Below, in pieces: positions 8,754 to 18,005 of a stretch of 64,000 nucleotides of DNA (its first letter is position 1; the number at the start of each line of letters is the position of its first letter). The stretch comes from Burkholderiales bacterium. GTDB taxonomy: Bacteria > Pseudomonadota > Gammaproteobacteria > Burkholderiales > Burkholderiaceae_C. Location: contig JAFKGD010000001.1 of NCBI GenBank assembly GCA_017307855.1, forward strand, positions 496,001-560,000, in the 5' to 3' direction. Made by a program: the position numbers and the translations under genes. The notes below the pieces were generated by a model that was not told the origin of the DNA, ran no database searches, and worked only from the letters and a program-made list of their open reading frames with translations.

Positions 8754-10673
8754 TCAGCCCCCGATGGCAGTCGAAGGCGCAGGGCGCGCCGGCTCGATCT
8801 TCACCTTGAACCGGGTCTTGAGGAATTCGTAGTACGCCAGGCTCTCGGCCGATGCATTGGCCTGCGACAACTGGCCGCGCACCTGGGCCATCGCCTCAGG
8901 CGGCAGCGCGGGTCGTTCGAGCACCTTGTTGACCTTCACGACGGCATAGCCCTCGCTGCCAAGGTCCAGGCCGACGAAGCCCGGCAGCGCGGTGGTGTCC
9001 ACACGCAATGCCGCCTCGATGATGTCGGGCGAGACATTGCCCGGCTGGTCGCGCGAGACGGCCGTGACCGCGCCCAGTTGCGCCTTCGCAGGATCGGCCC
9101 TCCACTCGGCCAGCTTCGCCTCGCCTTCCTTGCGGGCCAGTTCGGCGGCACGCTCCGCCACCAGGGCGGTGCGGACCTTGTCGCGCACTTCGGCCAGAGG
9201 CTGCGTGCGCGCGGGCGAGTACTGCGTGACGCGGCCAGCGGCCAGTTGGCTGGGACCGACTTCGATCGCCTCGGTGTTGCGCTTGCGCTCCAGCGAATCG
9301 GCGGAGAACAGCGCGTTCACGAAGTTGCGGTTGCCCAGAGGGCCCGCAGCGCCGGCCTCGGGCGTGCGGCCGATGGTGGCCGTGCGGACTTGCAGCTTCA
9401 GACGCTCTGCCACCGGCTGCAAGCTGTCGGATTGCTCGTAGACGGTGTTGGTGAACTGCTCGGCAACTTCCGAGAACAGACGCTGGGCCTGCTGTGTGCG
9501 GTATTCCGCTTCCAGGCGTGCACGCGATTGCTCGAAGCTCTGCACGGCCGGTGCGCGGGTGTCGGTCAGGCGGACGATGTGATAGCCGAACTCGGACTGC
9601 ACCACGTCGCTGATGTCGCCCTTGGCCTTGAGGCCGAAAGCCGCGTCTTCGAGCGCCTTGCTCACGAAACCGCCGCGTGCGGCGAAGTCGAGATCGCCGC
9701 CATTGGAAGCCGAACCGGGGTCCTGCGAATCCTTGCGTGCCACGTCGGCGAAGGTGTCGGGCGCCTTGCGCACCTGGGTCAGCAGTTCCTCGGCACGCGC
9801 CTTGGCCTTGTCGCGCTCGGCGGAAGACGCACTGGCCGGTACCTCGATCATGATGTGACTCACGCGGCGCTGCTGTTGCGCCGCCTGTGCGGCGACGTTC
9901 TGCTCGTAATACGTCCGCAGTTCCTGCTCGTTGACCGACACGCCACGCTGCACGGCCTCTGCGTCGAGCACGACGTAGTCGACAGTGGCCTGCTCGGGCG
10001 TGCGGTAGCGCGCTTCATGCGTTTTGTAGAAGGCCTCGATCTCGGCCTCGGTGGGCGTGGCCCGGGTCACGAAGTCGGCCGAGCCGAAGCGATGTACCTG
10101 GATCTCACGACGTCCGAAATACGACTCCAGCATCAGGTCAGCCAGGGCATTCGGCACGAAGGCCGTGCCGCCCACGCCCTGCATCACCTGGCGCAGCGAC
10201 AGTTCAGAACGCAGCCGCGCCTCGTAGAGCGCGGGTGTCATGTTTTGTGCTCCCACCAGCGCCTTGTACCGCTCGGCGTTGACGGTGCCGTCAGGGTTGA
10301 GCAGCTCGGGATTCTGGCGCAGCACGGCAGCCAGCTTGGCGTCGGTGGCGACCAGGCCCGCCTTCTGCGCGGCTGCCGCCAGCACGCGCTGGCGCACGAG
10401 GTTCTCGAGCGAGTAGTAGCGCGCCTCGGGGCTGTCGAGCAGCGCCGCATCGATCTGCGGATTGGCCATGCGCACACGATTGGTCTCGGCCTGATGCGCG
10501 GCATCCCACTCGGCACGCTTGATGGCCTGGCCATCGACGACGGCCACCGTGTCGCCCTGCCCGTCAAACAGCGAATAGCGATCCAGACTGCCCACCAGCA
10601 CGAAGGAAGGAATGATCAGCAGGAACAGCACGATCATGACCATCTTGCTGTGCTTGCGGATGAACTCGAACAT
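8754..10673 (-). CDS. ppiD: Periplasmic peptidyl-prolyl isomerase/chaperone PpiD
   Basis: A 639-residue membrane-anchored chaperone. The N-terminus MFEFIRKHSKMVMIVLFLLI is cytoplasmic and then a membrane helix (about residues 12-32). A SurA-type N-terminal helical domain follows, then a parvulin domain near residues 265-365 (VSHIMIEV, ending in GYHIVRLTD), then a second SurA-like segment. PpiD sits at the Sec translocon exit and helps periplasmic proteins fold. The ATG at 10673 was chosen; the frame is open up to 10814, but that part runs through the tRNA-Val gene and cannot be coding. It follows hupB and tRNA-Val, the usual order in this group. Confidence 0.93.
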   Translation of the reverse strand: MFEFIRKHSKMVMIVLFLLIIPSFVLVGSLDRYSLFDGQGDTVAVVDGQAIKRAEWDAAHQAETNRVRMANPQIDAALLDSPEARYYSLENLVRQRVLAAAAQKAGLVATDAKLAAVLRQNPELLNPDGTVNAERYKALVGAQNMTPALYEARLRSELSLRQVMQGVGGTAFVPNALADLMLESYFGRREIQVHRFGSADFVTRATPTEAEIEAFYKTHEARYRTPEQATVDYVVLDAEAVQRGVSVNEQELRTYYEQNVAAQAAQQQRRVSHIMIEVPASASSAERDKAKARAEELLTQVRKAPDTFADVARKDSQDPGSASNGGDLDFAARGGFVSKALEDAAFGLKAKGDISDVVQSEFGYHIVRLTDTRAPAVQSFEQSRARLEAEYRTQQAQRLFSEVAEQFTNTVYEQSDSLQPVAERLKLQVRTATIGRTPEAGAAGPLGNRNFVNALFSADSLERKRNTEAIEVGPSQLAAGRVTQYSPARTQPLAEVRDKVRTALVAERAAELARKEGEAKLAEWRADPAKAQLGAVTAVSRDQPGNVSPDIIEAALRVDTTALPGFVGLDLGSEGYAVVKVNKVLERPALPPEAMAQVRGQLSQANASAESLAYYEFLKTRFKVKIEPARPAPSTAIGG

Positions 10674-10740
10674 GAGCACGACTCCAGGAATGCGAGAGAG
10701 GAAACAAAAAAGGCGAACACCGTGTTCGCCTTTGCATGGG

Positions 10741-10816
10741 TGGTGGGTGCTGACGGGCTCGAACCGCCGACCTACGCCTTGTAAGGGCGCCGCTCTACCA
10801 ACTGAGCTAAGCACCC
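10741..10816 (-). tRNA. tRNA-Val (UAC)
   Basis: The reverse complement gives a 76-nt tRNA. The acceptor stem is GGGTGCT/AGCACCC, the anticodon loop CTTACAA reads UAC (valine codons GUA/GUG), the T-arm is GGCGGTTCGAGCCCGTC, and CCA is encoded at 10741-10743. It lies between hupB and ppiD. Confidence 0.96.
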
Positions 10817-10831
10817 CACCGGTTCACGCCT

Positions 10832-11104
10832 TCAGTTCAGCGCATCCTTGAGCGCCTTGCCGGGACGGAACTTGGGTACCTTGGCAGCCTTGATTTTAAT
10901 CGTAGCGCCGGTGCGCGGATTGCGGCCGCTGCGCGCAGCGCGCTTGCCGACCGTGAACGTACCGAAACCCACCAGCGAAACCGAACCGCCCTTCTTCAGC
11001 GTGGTCTTCACCGCGCCGATGGTCGATTCCAGTGCACGCGTGGCCGCAGCCTTGGAAATGTCGGCGTGCTTGGCGATATGTTCGATCAGTTCTGTCTTGT
11101 TCAC
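10832..11104 (-). CDS. hupB: DNA-binding protein HU
   Basis: A 90-residue HU/IHF-family nucleoid protein of full family length. The DNA-binding arm and signature are visible ([21 protein letters not shown]). HU bends and compacts DNA. The start is the GTG at 11104 ([14 protein letters not shown]), preceded by GAGG; family length and the N-terminal NKTELI motif decide this start against the longer open frame to 11260. The gene is transcribed leftward from a strong promoter at 11229-11257 with a leader of roughly 118 nt. Confidence 0.94.
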   Translation of the reverse strand: MNKTELIEHIAKHADISKAAATRALESTIGAVKTTLKKGGSVSLVGFGTFTVGKRAARSGRNPRTGATIKIKAAKVPKFRPGKALKDALN

Positions 11105-11150
11105 AAGGAGCCCCTCGCAGAGAAAGTGTATGGACGGTGCGGGCTGATGA

Positions 11151-11169
11151 CCAGGCCCCGGAGGCCTGG
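11151..11169 (-). other. Hairpin in the hupB mRNA leader
   Basis: A perfect inverted repeat, CCAGGCC-CCGGA-GGCCTGG, lies about 47 nt upstream of the hupB start codon and inside the predicted leader RNA. No T run follows on the transcribed strand, so a role in mRNA stability or translation is more likely than termination. Confidence 0.5.
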
Positions 11170-11228
11170 CGAAAAGCTCGACGCGGGAGTGGAAGCCGCA
11201 CGGAAGGCAGCACACGCTGCCGTCAGGC

Positions 11229-11257
11229 ATTAGAGCCAGCAGGTCGCACAGTGTCAA
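11229..11257 (-). promoter_or_regulatory. sigma-70 promoter of hupB
   Basis: On the minus strand a perfect -35 element TTGACA (11252-11257) is followed by a 17-bp spacer and a -10 element TCTAAT (11229-11234). This predicts transcription from about base 11222. Confidence 0.75.
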
Positions 11258-11350
11258 CAAGCCGTGCGCCTCACGTCAGCGAGGGACGGATTCTAGTGGC
11301 ATTTCCTCACGCTCGCCCTGCGCAGTCCGAGCAAACGCTGCGACGAAGGG

Positions 11351-12451
11351 TTACAAACGGTTCGCGACAGCCTGCTCGATGGCGCGACCCAGATCGGACG
11401 TGCCAGCCTTGCCCCCGATGTCGGGCGTACGCGGCGCGCCGCTACCGGGCTGCAGCACGCTTTCAACCGCATGAAGGATCGCGTCGTGCGCCTCGCGGTG
11501 CCCCAGGAAGTCCAGCATCATCGCGCCGCACCAGATCTGGCCGATGGGATTGGCGATGCCACGGCCTGCGATATCGGGTGCCGAGCCGTGCACCGGCTCG
11601 AACAGCGAGGGGTACGTACGGTCGGGATTGAGGTTGGCGCTGGGCGCGATGCCGATGGTGCCGGTACAGGCAGGCCCCAGGTCCGAGAGGATGTCGCCGA
11701 ACAGGTTGCTGGCAACCACCACATCGAAGAAGTCAGGCCGCTGGACAAAGTGCGCTGTGAGGATGTCGATGTGGAACTTGTCGGTCGTCACCTGCGGATA
11801 CCGCGCCGCCATTTCGGCCACGCGCTCGTCCCAGTAGGGCATGGTGATCGCGATGCCATTGGACTTGGTGGCGCTGGTGAGATGCTTCTTCGGACGCGAC
11901 TGCGCGAGCTCATAGGCGAACTGCAGCACGCGATCCACGCCATGGCGCGACATCACCGTCTCCTGCATCACGATCTCGCGCGGTGTGCCCGCATACATGC
12001 GGCCGCCGATGCTCGAGTACTCGCCCTCCGTGTTCTCACGCACGATGTACATGTCGATCTCCCCCGGCTGGCGGGGCGAGCCGTCGCGCCGCACTACAGG
12101 CGCCACGATGCCGGGCATCAGTCGAGCCGGGCGCAGGTTGACGTACTGATCGAACTCGCGGCGGAACAGCAGCAACGAGCCCCAGAGCGACACATGGTCG
12201 GCGATCTTGTCGGGCCAGCCCACGGCACCGAAGTAGATCGCGTCATGGCCACCAATCTGGTCCTTCCAGTCGTCGGGGAGCATCTTGCCGTGGCGCTCGA
12301 AGTAGTCCCAGCTCGAGAAGTCGAAATGGTCGAACTGCAGCTCGATGCCGAATCGCCGCGCGGCCGCGTCCAGGACACGGATGCCCTCGGGCATGACTTC
12401 CTTGCCGATACCGTCGCCGGCGATGACCGCGATGCGGTGCCTGTTGCTCAT
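11351..12451 (-). CDS. Tartrate dehydrogenase-like beta-decarboxylating dehydrogenase
   Basis: A 366-residue NAD-dependent enzyme of the isopropylmalate/isocitrate dehydrogenase family. It shows the cofactor/metal segment VVVASNLFGDILSDLGPACT and the substrate segment IVRENTEGEYSS. The ENTEGEYSS motif together with FDHFDFSSWDYFERHG is typical of the tartrate/D-malate dehydrogenase branch (TtuC, DmlA) rather than LeuB. Such enzymes oxidise and decarboxylate tartrate or D-malate. The start is the ATG at 12451 (MSNRHRIAVIAGDG). No leucine genes are nearby. The dehalogenase-like gene lies upstream on the same strand (65-bp gap), so cotranscription is possible. Confidence 0.85.
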   Translation of the reverse strand: MSNRHRIAVIAGDGIGKEVMPEGIRVLDAAARRFGIELQFDHFDFSSWDYFERHGKMLPDDWKDQIGGHDAIYFGAVGWPDKIADHVSLWGSLLLFRREFDQYVNLRPARLMPGIVAPVVRRDGSPRQPGEIDMYIVRENTEGEYSSIGGRMYAGTPREIVMQETVMSRHGVDRVLQFAYELAQSRPKKHLTSATKSNGIAITMPYWDERVAEMAARYPQVTTDKFHIDILTAHFVQRPDFFDVVVASNLFGDILSDLGPACTGTIGIAPSANLNPDRTYPSLFEPVHGSAPDIAGRGIANPIGQIWCGAMMLDFLGHREAHDAILHAVESVLQPGSGAPRTPDIGGKAGTSDLGRAIEQAVANRL

Positions 12452-12516
12452 GGATTGCTCCTGTGATTGCGTTGTTCGAAGAAGAATGCGCCGGGCGCCA
12501 GCCTGGGTGGCCACGC

Positions 12517-13392
12517 TCAGGGCGAGAGAAAGGCCATCGCCTCGGCGAGCAGCGCGTCGGGCGCCTCTTCGGCGATGTAGTGGCCGCAGTCGAGGGCGCG
12601 GCCGCTCACGTCCGCGGCGCGCTCACGCCACAGGGCAAGCACGTCGAAGTGCTTCGCCACGACGCCCTTGCCGCCCCACAGCACCCGCAAAGGCTGCGAC
12701 AGCCGGCGGCCGGCGGCGATGTCGGCACGATCGTGCTCCAGGTCGATGCCCGCACTCGCGCGGTAGTCCGCACACATGGCATGCGCGCTGCCTGCGATGG
12801 CGGCGCAACGTTCGTACTCCGCCAGCGCGCGTGCATCGAATGCGGCCAGCCCCGCATGGCGCGAGCCCATCACGCTGCGCACGTAACGCGAGGGGTCGGA
12901 CTCGATCAGGGCCTCCGGCAGCGGCGGCGGCTGGATGAGGAAAAACCAGTGCCAGTACGCAGTGGCGAAGCCTTGCGTGGTGTGCTCGTACATGGCGAGC
13001 GTGGGTGCGATATCGAGCAGCATCAGCCGCGTCACCGCATCGGGAAAATCCTGCGCCAGCCGATGCGCGACCCGTGCGCCGCGATCGTGCGCCAGGACCT
13101 GGAACCGGCCAAAGCCATATGCCTGCATCACCGCCAGTGCGTCGCGCGCCATGGCCCTCTTGGAATAAGCCTCACTGCCCTCGCCCGCAGGTGGCCGGCA
13201 CGAGTCGCCATAGCCTCGTAGATCCATCAGGACCACCGTGAAGTGGCGTGCCAGCACGGGCGCAACACGGTGCCACATGGCGTGGCTCTGCGGGTGGCCG
13301 TGCAGCAGCAAAAGAGGTGGGCCGTCTCCAGCGCACAGCGTATGGAGCGCGCCGGCCTCGCCGACGATGGTGCGGGCTTTGAAAAGCGTCAT
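12517..13392 (-). CDS. Fluoroacetate/haloacetate dehalogenase-like alpha/beta hydrolase
   Basis: A 291-residue alpha/beta hydrolase that follows fluoroacetate dehalogenase almost residue for residue at the active site. The nucleophile is D103 in LAHDRGAR, with R104 and R107 as carboxylate-binding arginines. The acid is D127 in LLDIAP and the general base is H271 in GHYIAEEAP. H148, W149 (in YWHWFF) and Y210 (in CADYRAS) form the halide pocket. From memory of the family, characterised fluoroacetate dehalogenases carry the same set at nearly the same numbers. The start is the ATG at 13392; the long frame continuing upstream is antisense to the LysR gene. It is divergent from that regulator, whose operator-like repeat lies between them. 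Confidence 0.82.
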   Translation of the reverse strand: MTLFKARTIVGEAGALHTLCAGDGPPLLLLHGHPQSHAMWHRVAPVLARHFTVVLMDLRGYGDSCRPPAGEGSEAYSKRAMARDALAVMQAYGFGRFQVLAHDRGARVAHRLAQDFPDAVTRLMLLDIAPTLAMYEHTTQGFATAYWHWFFLIQPPPLPEALIESDPSRYVRSVMGSRHAGLAAFDARALAEYERCAAIAGSAHAMCADYRASAGIDLEHDRADIAAGRRLSQPLRVLWGGKGVVAKHFDVLALWRERAADVSGRALDCGHYIAEEAPDALLAEAMAFLSP

Positions 13393-13428
13393 GCGGCGAT
13401 TCTGGCGCGACGCAGTGCAGCATTTCAA

Positions 13429-13454
13429 GAAATAATCTGGCAATCGATTATTTC
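13429..13454. promoter_or_regulatory. Operator-like inverted repeat between hydrolase and LysR gene
   Basis: A perfect 9-bp inverted repeat (GAAATAATC at 13429-13437, GATTATTTC at 13446-13454) with an 8-bp spacer sits in the 72-bp divergent intergenic region. It is AT-rich against a GC-rich background. It is well placed to be the site through which the LysR protein controls itself and the dehalogenase-like gene. Confidence 0.65.
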
Positions 13455-13464
13455 CATACTGGCA

Positions 13465-14421
13465 ATGAATCTGCACCGAGCCGACCTTGAACTCGTGCTG
13501 GCGATCCGCGACCAGGGCAGCCTGAGCGCGGCCGCTGGTGCGCTCGAGCTGGCGGCGCCCGCTGTCACCAAACGGCTGGCGGCGCTGGAAGCCCGGCTCG
13601 GCCACCGGCTGTTCCAACGCAGCACGCGGCGCGTCACCGTCACGCCCGAAGGCGAAGCGGTGTGCGCGCATGCGGCGCAGCTCATCGAGGGCTTCCGCGC
13701 GCTCGAAGCCGATCTGCAGGAGCGACAGGTCGAACCGGCCGGCCAGCTGCGCCTGGCCGCCACGCTGGGCTTCGGCAGGCGCTGGCTCGGACCCGCCCTT
13801 GCGCAGTTCCAGGCGCGGCATCCACGCATCGAGGTGCATCTGCATCTCACCGAGCAGTTGCCCGATCTGGCGGCGCAGGGGTTCGACGGTGCGGTGTGGC
13901 TCTGGGCCGCGCATGGCAACGGCAGCGCGCAATGGGTGTCGCGGCGGCTCGCGCGCAACCAGCGCGTGCTGGTGGCCGCACCCGCCTACCTGAAGGCACG
14001 CGGCGAACCACGCACGGTGGCCGCACTGGCGCAGCACGATTGCATCGTGGTGCGCGAGAACCAGCGCAGCAGCGGCCCGCCATCCGGCGTGTGGCATCTG
14101 CAGCACGAGCGCGACGGCTCGGCGACGCACGTGCGCGTGCAGGGTCCGCTGAGCGCCAATTCGGGCGAACTGGCACGCGATTGGTGTCTGGGCGGCCATG
14201 GCATCCTGCTGCGAAGCCTGTGGGACGTGGCGCCGCTGCTCGCCTCAGGCGAGCTGGTGCGCGTTCTGCCCGGCTGGGCCATGAATGATGCCGACGTCCA
14301 CTGGCTCGCGCCGTGGCAGCCGCGCACACCGCGCCGCATCCGGTTGCTGGTGGATCATCTTGCCGAAAGCTTCCGGCAGGCGCCGTGGCTCCCAGCCCGC
14401 CCGGCTCGCCACAAGCGCTGA
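13465..14421 (+). CDS. LysR-family transcriptional regulator
   Basis: A 318-residue LysR regulator. The winged helix-turn-helix covers residues 1-60 (LVLAIRDQGSLSAAAGALEL, then KRLAALEARLGHRLFQRSTR), followed by a linker helix and a substrate-binding domain from about residue 90. The shape is that of the DsdC/GcvA-like group in which many targets are adjacent genes. The start chosen is the ATG at 13465, because the HTH begins there; the open frame to 13243 is a shadow of the divergent hydrolase. Its likely target is the dehalogenase-like gene, and its effector is unknown. Confidence 0.9.
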   Translation: MNLHRADLELVLAIRDQGSLSAAAGALELAAPAVTKRLAALEARLGHRLFQRSTRRVTVTPEGEAVCAHAAQLIEGFRALEADLQERQVEPAGQLRLAATLGFGRRWLGPALAQFQARHPRIEVHLHLTEQLPDLAAQGFDGAVWLWAAHGNGSAQWVSRRLARNQRVLVAAPAYLKARGEPRTVAALAQHDCIVVRENQRSSGPPSGVWHLQHERDGSATHVRVQGPLSANSGELARDWCLGGHGILLRSLWDVAPLLASGELVRVLPGWAMNDADVHWLAPWQPRTPRRIRLLVDHLAESFRQAPWLPARPARHKR

Positions 14422-14425
14422 GAGG

Positions 14426-15319
14426 TCAGGCAACGGGTCGTGGTTGCCGCACGACCAGGCTGACGCCAAACGCCGTGAGAGCCGTGCCCGCGATGATCAC
14501 CGCCGTGATGGGTTCGTCAAACAACAGCCAGGCCAGCAAGGCCGTGCATGGCGGCACCAGATAAAGCAGGCTCGTCACCGACGTGGCCGCGCCTTTCTGG
14601 ATCAGCAGATAGAGCAACGAGCTCGCGCCCAGCGACAGCGCCAGCACCGACCATGCCATGGCGCCTGCGAGTTCGGCGTTCCAGCTCATCGCTTCGGATT
14701 CGAGCAGTGCCAGCGGCCATGTGACGATGAACGCGGCCGCCAGCTGCACCAGGCTGGCAGTGCGGACGTCACAGGGAGCGACGAAGCGTTTCTGGTAGAG
14801 CGTGCCGGCGGTAATGGACAGCAGCGCCAGCACGGCCAGCGACAGGTTGGCGCCATGCACCTCGCCCTGCCCCAGCTTCTGCCCCACGACCAGGGCCAGG
14901 CCGGCAAAGCCCAGCGCCAGCCCGCTCCATTGCCGCCGGGTGACGGCATCACCCCGCATCGACAGCCAGATCGCGGTGAGCACAGGCTGCAGTCCGACTA
15001 GCAGCGACGTGAGCCCGGCCCCCATGCCCAGCTTCACCGCTGCCCAGACGCCACCCAGGTAGCCCGCATGCATCAGAACGCCAGTCACTGCCAGATGCAG
15101 CCACTGCGAGCGCCCGACCGGCCACACCGCCCGGCTGGCCATCGCCCAAAGGGCAAAGCAGCCTACCGAGAGCGCGTAGCGCATGGCCAGGAATTTCAGC
15201 GGCGGGGAATGCGGCATGCCGTAGCGCGCCACCACGAAGCCCGTGCTCCAGATGAGCACGAAGACGATGGGCATGGCCAGCGCGAGGGTGTCGGCCCTGG
15301 CGGGCCCGGCCGCGCGCAT
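14426..15319 (-). CDS. EamA-family (DMT) transporter
   Basis: A 297-residue membrane protein with ten predicted hydrophobic segments in two EamA repeats (about residues 15-145 and 155-290). The first has IVFVLIWSTGFVVARYG and the second ends in LYLVPPCTALLAWLLFDEP. These are drug/metabolite exporters; the substrate cannot be read from sequence. The start is the ATG at 15319, 8 bp after the pgsA stop, so it is probably cotranscribed with uvrC-pgsA. It is convergent with the LysR gene and only 4 bp from it. Confidence 0.85.
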   Translation of the reverse strand: MRAAGPARADTLALAMPIVFVLIWSTGFVVARYGMPHSPPLKFLAMRYALSVGCFALWAMASRAVWPVGRSQWLHLAVTGVLMHAGYLGGVWAAVKLGMGAGLTSLLVGLQPVLTAIWLSMRGDAVTRRQWSGLALGFAGLALVVGQKLGQGEVHGANLSLAVLALLSITAGTLYQKRFVAPCDVRTASLVQLAAAFIVTWPLALLESEAMSWNAELAGAMAWSVLALSLGASSLLYLLIQKGAATSVTSLLYLVPPCTALLAWLLFDEPITAVIIAGTALTAFGVSLVVRQPRPVA

Positions 15320-15327
15320 ACCGGTGC

Positions 15328-15894
15328 TCAGCGGGCCTTGGCCCGGATCTCGGGCAGAGCCTTCTGCAGGTAGTAGACCATCGACCAGATGGTGAGCACG
15401 GCCGACGCCCACAGCAACCAGGTGCCCCAGACTTGGGTGTCGATCAACCCGAACAGCGTGCCGTGGAAAAGCAGGAACGGGATCGCCACCATCTGCACCG
15501 TCGTCTTCAGCTTGCCGAGCATGTGCACGGCCACGCTGCGCGAGGCGCCGATCTGCGCCATCCACTCTCGCAGGGCCGAAATGGCGATCTCGCGGCCGAT
15601 GATGATGAGGGCGGCAAAGACGTCGGCGCGGTTGAGGTGCACCAGCACCAGCAACGATGCGCAGACCAGGAACTTGTCGGCCACCGGATCGAGGAAGGCG
15701 CCGAAGGCCGAGGTCTGGTTGAGCCGCCGCGCCAGGAATCCGTCGAGCCAGTCGGTGGCGGCGAACACCACGAACATGACGGTGGCGATGAGGTTGCCCA
15801 GGGCGGAGTTGATGGGCAGGTAGAACACTCCGACGATGAGAGGAATCGCGACGATGCGCGTCCAGGTCATGATCGTGGGAATGGTGAAGAACAT
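15328..15894 (-). CDS. pgsA: CDP-diacylglycerol-glycerol-3-phosphate 3-phosphatidyltransferase
   Basis: A 188-residue integral membrane enzyme that makes phosphatidylglycerol phosphate. The CDP-alcohol phosphatidyltransferase signature (D-G-x2-A-R-x8-G-x3-D-x3-D) is intact in DGFLARRLNQTSAFGAFLDP followed by VAD. About five hydrophobic segments are seen. The start is the ATG at 15894 (MFFTIPTIMTWTRI); the additional 17 open codons upstream are not family-like. It lies 47 bp after uvrC, the common uvrC-pgsA pairing. Confidence 0.93.
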   Translation of the reverse strand: MFFTIPTIMTWTRIVAIPLIVGVFYLPINSALGNLIATVMFVVFAATDWLDGFLARRLNQTSAFGAFLDPVADKFLVCASLLVLVHLNRADVFAALIIIGREIAISALREWMAQIGASRSVAVHMLGKLKTTVQMVAIPFLLFHGTLFGLIDTQVWGTWLLWASAVLTIWSMVYYLQKALPEIRAKAR

Positions 15895-15941
15895 GGGCGC
15901 GATTGTGGCACGGCGCGAGGGCCCGGGCAGGGGCCCATCGC

Positions 15942-18005
15942 TCACCGTAGCGCGCGGTAGATTTCTTCGGCCAGCTCGCGCGAAATGCCTTCCACCGATG
16001 CCAGCTCGTCGATGCTCGCCGATGCCACGCCGCGCACGCCGCCGAAGCGGCCCAGCAGGCGGGCACGCTTGCGTGGCCCCACGCCAGGGATGTCCTCGAG
16101 CTTACTGCCGCCGGTGCGCACGCGCGCGCGTTGTGCGCGCATGCCGGTGATGGCGAAGCGGTGCGCCTCGTCGCGGATCTGCGCCACCAGCATCAGCGCG
16201 GCCGAGTCGCGGCCCAGGTACACCTTCTCGCGCCCGTCGGCGAACACCAGTTCTTCCAGGCCGACCTTGCGGCCTTCGCCCTTCTCCACGCCGACGATGA
16301 GAGAGAGGTCGAGCCCGAGCGATTCGAACACCTCGCGCGCCATGCTCACCTGACCGCGCCCACCATCGACGAGCACCAGGTCGGGCATGCGGGGCCCCTT
16401 GCGCACAACGGGTTCCTCGCCGGCGGAGCCCTCCACGGCGACATCCTCACCACCCACAGCCGCCTCGTCCTGCGGCGCGGGATCGACCCCGCGCATCGCC
16501 TCGGCCAGCTTGCCGTAACGGCGCGTCAGCACCTGGCGCATGGCGGCGTAATCGTCGCCCGGTGTAATGCCTTCGATCTTGTAGCGGCGGTACTCGCTGC
16601 TTTGCATCTTGTGGTCATGGAACACGACACACGACGCCTGCGTCGCCTCACCCGCCGTATGCGAAATGTCGAAGCACTCGATGCGCAGCTCGCCCAACTC
16701 ATCGGCGGGCAGATCCAGCGCCTCAGCCAAGGCACGCGTGCGGGCCTGCTGCGATCCTTCCTCTGCCAGCAGGCGCGCCAGTTGCAGCGCTGCGTTGGTC
16801 TGTGCCATTTCCAGCCACACACGACGCTGCTCGCGCGGCTGGTGCACGGCCCGCACGCGGCTGCCGGCCTGGGCCGAAAGCGCGTCGATCAAGGGCTTGT
16901 CCACCGGCTCGCTGGTGACGAGCCAGGGCGGCGCCGGCACATCGATGTAATGCTGCGCGATGAACGCCTCGAGCACCTGCGACTCGATGGACTGCAGGTC
17001 CGCCGCAGATGAGGAAGCTTCACCCTCGCCGTCGTCGCCCAGCTCGCTATCATAGAGCTGGCGCGCGTCTTCCACGTGCGAGGGGAAGTAGGCCCGGTCG
17101 CCCAGATGGCGGCCGCCGCGCACCATGGCGAGATTCACGCAAGCGCGACCGCCCTGCACCTTGACGGCGAGGATGTCCACGTCCTTGTCGCTGGTGGTTT
17201 CCACCGCCTGCTGATGCAACACGCGCGAGAGCGCCGTCATCTGGTTGCGCACCTCGGCGGCCTGCTCGAACTCGAGCCGCTCGGCATGCGCCGTCATGCG
17301 CGCCTCCAGCGAGGCCAGCAGCGACTGCGTCTCGCCCGCCAGCATGGCCTCGGCGCTGGCGACGTCGGCCGCGTAATCCTGCGGCGAGACGTGCCCCACG
17401 CACGGTCCTGAGCAGCGCTTGATCTGGTAGAGCAGGCAGGGCCGGGTGCGGTTCGCGAACACGGTGTCCTCGCACGTGCGCAGGCGGAACACCTTCTGCA
17501 GCAGCAGGATCGACTCCTTCACCGCCCAGGCGCTGGGATAGGGGCCGAAGTAGTGGTGACGCTTGTCGACCGCGCCCCGGTAATACGACACGCGAGGAAA
17601 GGCGGATGCCGGCAGGCCGTCCAGCGTGGTGGGCTGCATGCCCGGGCGGTCGTGCGCCATGGACAGGCGCAGGTACGGATAACTCTTGTCGTCGCGGAAC
17701 AGGATGTTGTAGCGCGGCTTGAGAGTCTTGATGAGGTTGTTCTCCAGCAGCAGCGCCTCGGCCTCGCTGCGAACCACCGTCGTCTCCAGCCGCACGATCT
17801 TCCCGATCATGTGGCCGATGCGCGTGCCGCCGTGCGTCTTCTGGAAATAGCTCGAGACGCGCTTCTTCAGGTTGCGCGCCTTGCCGACGTATAGCACGCC
17901 GTCCTGGGCGTCGAAGTAGCGGTACACGCCGGGCAGCGGTGGCAATGCGGCCACCTGCGCCAGCAATTCGGGGGAATGCGCCGCTTCGGCGCCTGCAGAA
18001 CTCAT
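15942..18005 (-). CDS. uvrC: Excinuclease ABC subunit C
   Basis: A 687-residue UvrC. The N-terminal GIY-YIG nuclease domain is visible ([20 protein letters not shown], about residues 27-105). A UVR motif ([16 protein letters not shown]) lies near residue 235, the RNase H-like C-terminal nuclease around residues 420-600, and a helix-hairpin-helix pair at the end ([16 protein letters not shown]). With UvrA and UvrB it makes the dual incision in nucleotide excision repair. The start is the ATG at 18005; a TTG at 18023 would add six residues. The start codon is only 26 bp from that of the divergent earP gene. Confidence 0.94.
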   Translation of the reverse strand: MSSAGAEAAHSPELLAQVAALPPLPGVYRYFDAQDGVLYVGKARNLKKRVSSYFQKTHGGTRIGHMIGKIVRLETTVVRSEAEALLLENNLIKTLKPRYNILFRDDKSYPYLRLSMAHDRPGMQPTTLDGLPASAFPRVSYYRGAVDKRHHYFGPYPSAWAVKESILLLQKVFRLRTCEDTVFANRTRPCLLYQIKRCSGPCVGHVSPQDYAADVASAEAMLAGETQSLLASLEARMTAHAERLEFEQAAEVRNQMTALSRVLHQQAVETTSDKDVDILAVKVQGGRACVNLAMVRGGRHLGDRAYFPSHVEDARQLYDSELGDDGEGEASSSAADLQSIESQVLEAFIAQHYIDVPAPPWLVTSEPVDKPLIDALSAQAGSRVRAVHQPREQRRVWLEMAQTNAALQLARLLAEEGSQQARTRALAEALDLPADELGELRIECFDISHTAGEATQASCVVFHDHKMQSSEYRRYKIEGITPGDDYAAMRQVLTRRYGKLAEAMRGVDPAPQDEAAVGGEDVAVEGSAGEEPVVRKGPRMPDLVLVDGGRGQVSMAREVFESLGLDLSLIVGVEKGEGRKVGLEELVFADGREKVYLGRDSAALMLVAQIRDEAHRFAITGMRAQRARVRTGGSKLEDIPGVGPRKRARLLGRFGGVRGVASASIDELASVEGISRELAEEIYRALR

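Noticed and set aside
8742-10784. Long plus-strand frame (680 codons) opposite ppiD
   Set aside because: Its product is Arg/Leu/Gly-rich with no recognisable domain and it runs through the tRNA-Val region. It is the codon-bias shadow of ppiD.
10674-10814. N-terminal extension of ppiD by 47 codons
   Set aside because: It would be read through the tRNA-Val gene. The membrane-anchor start MFEFIRKHSK at 10673 fits the family.
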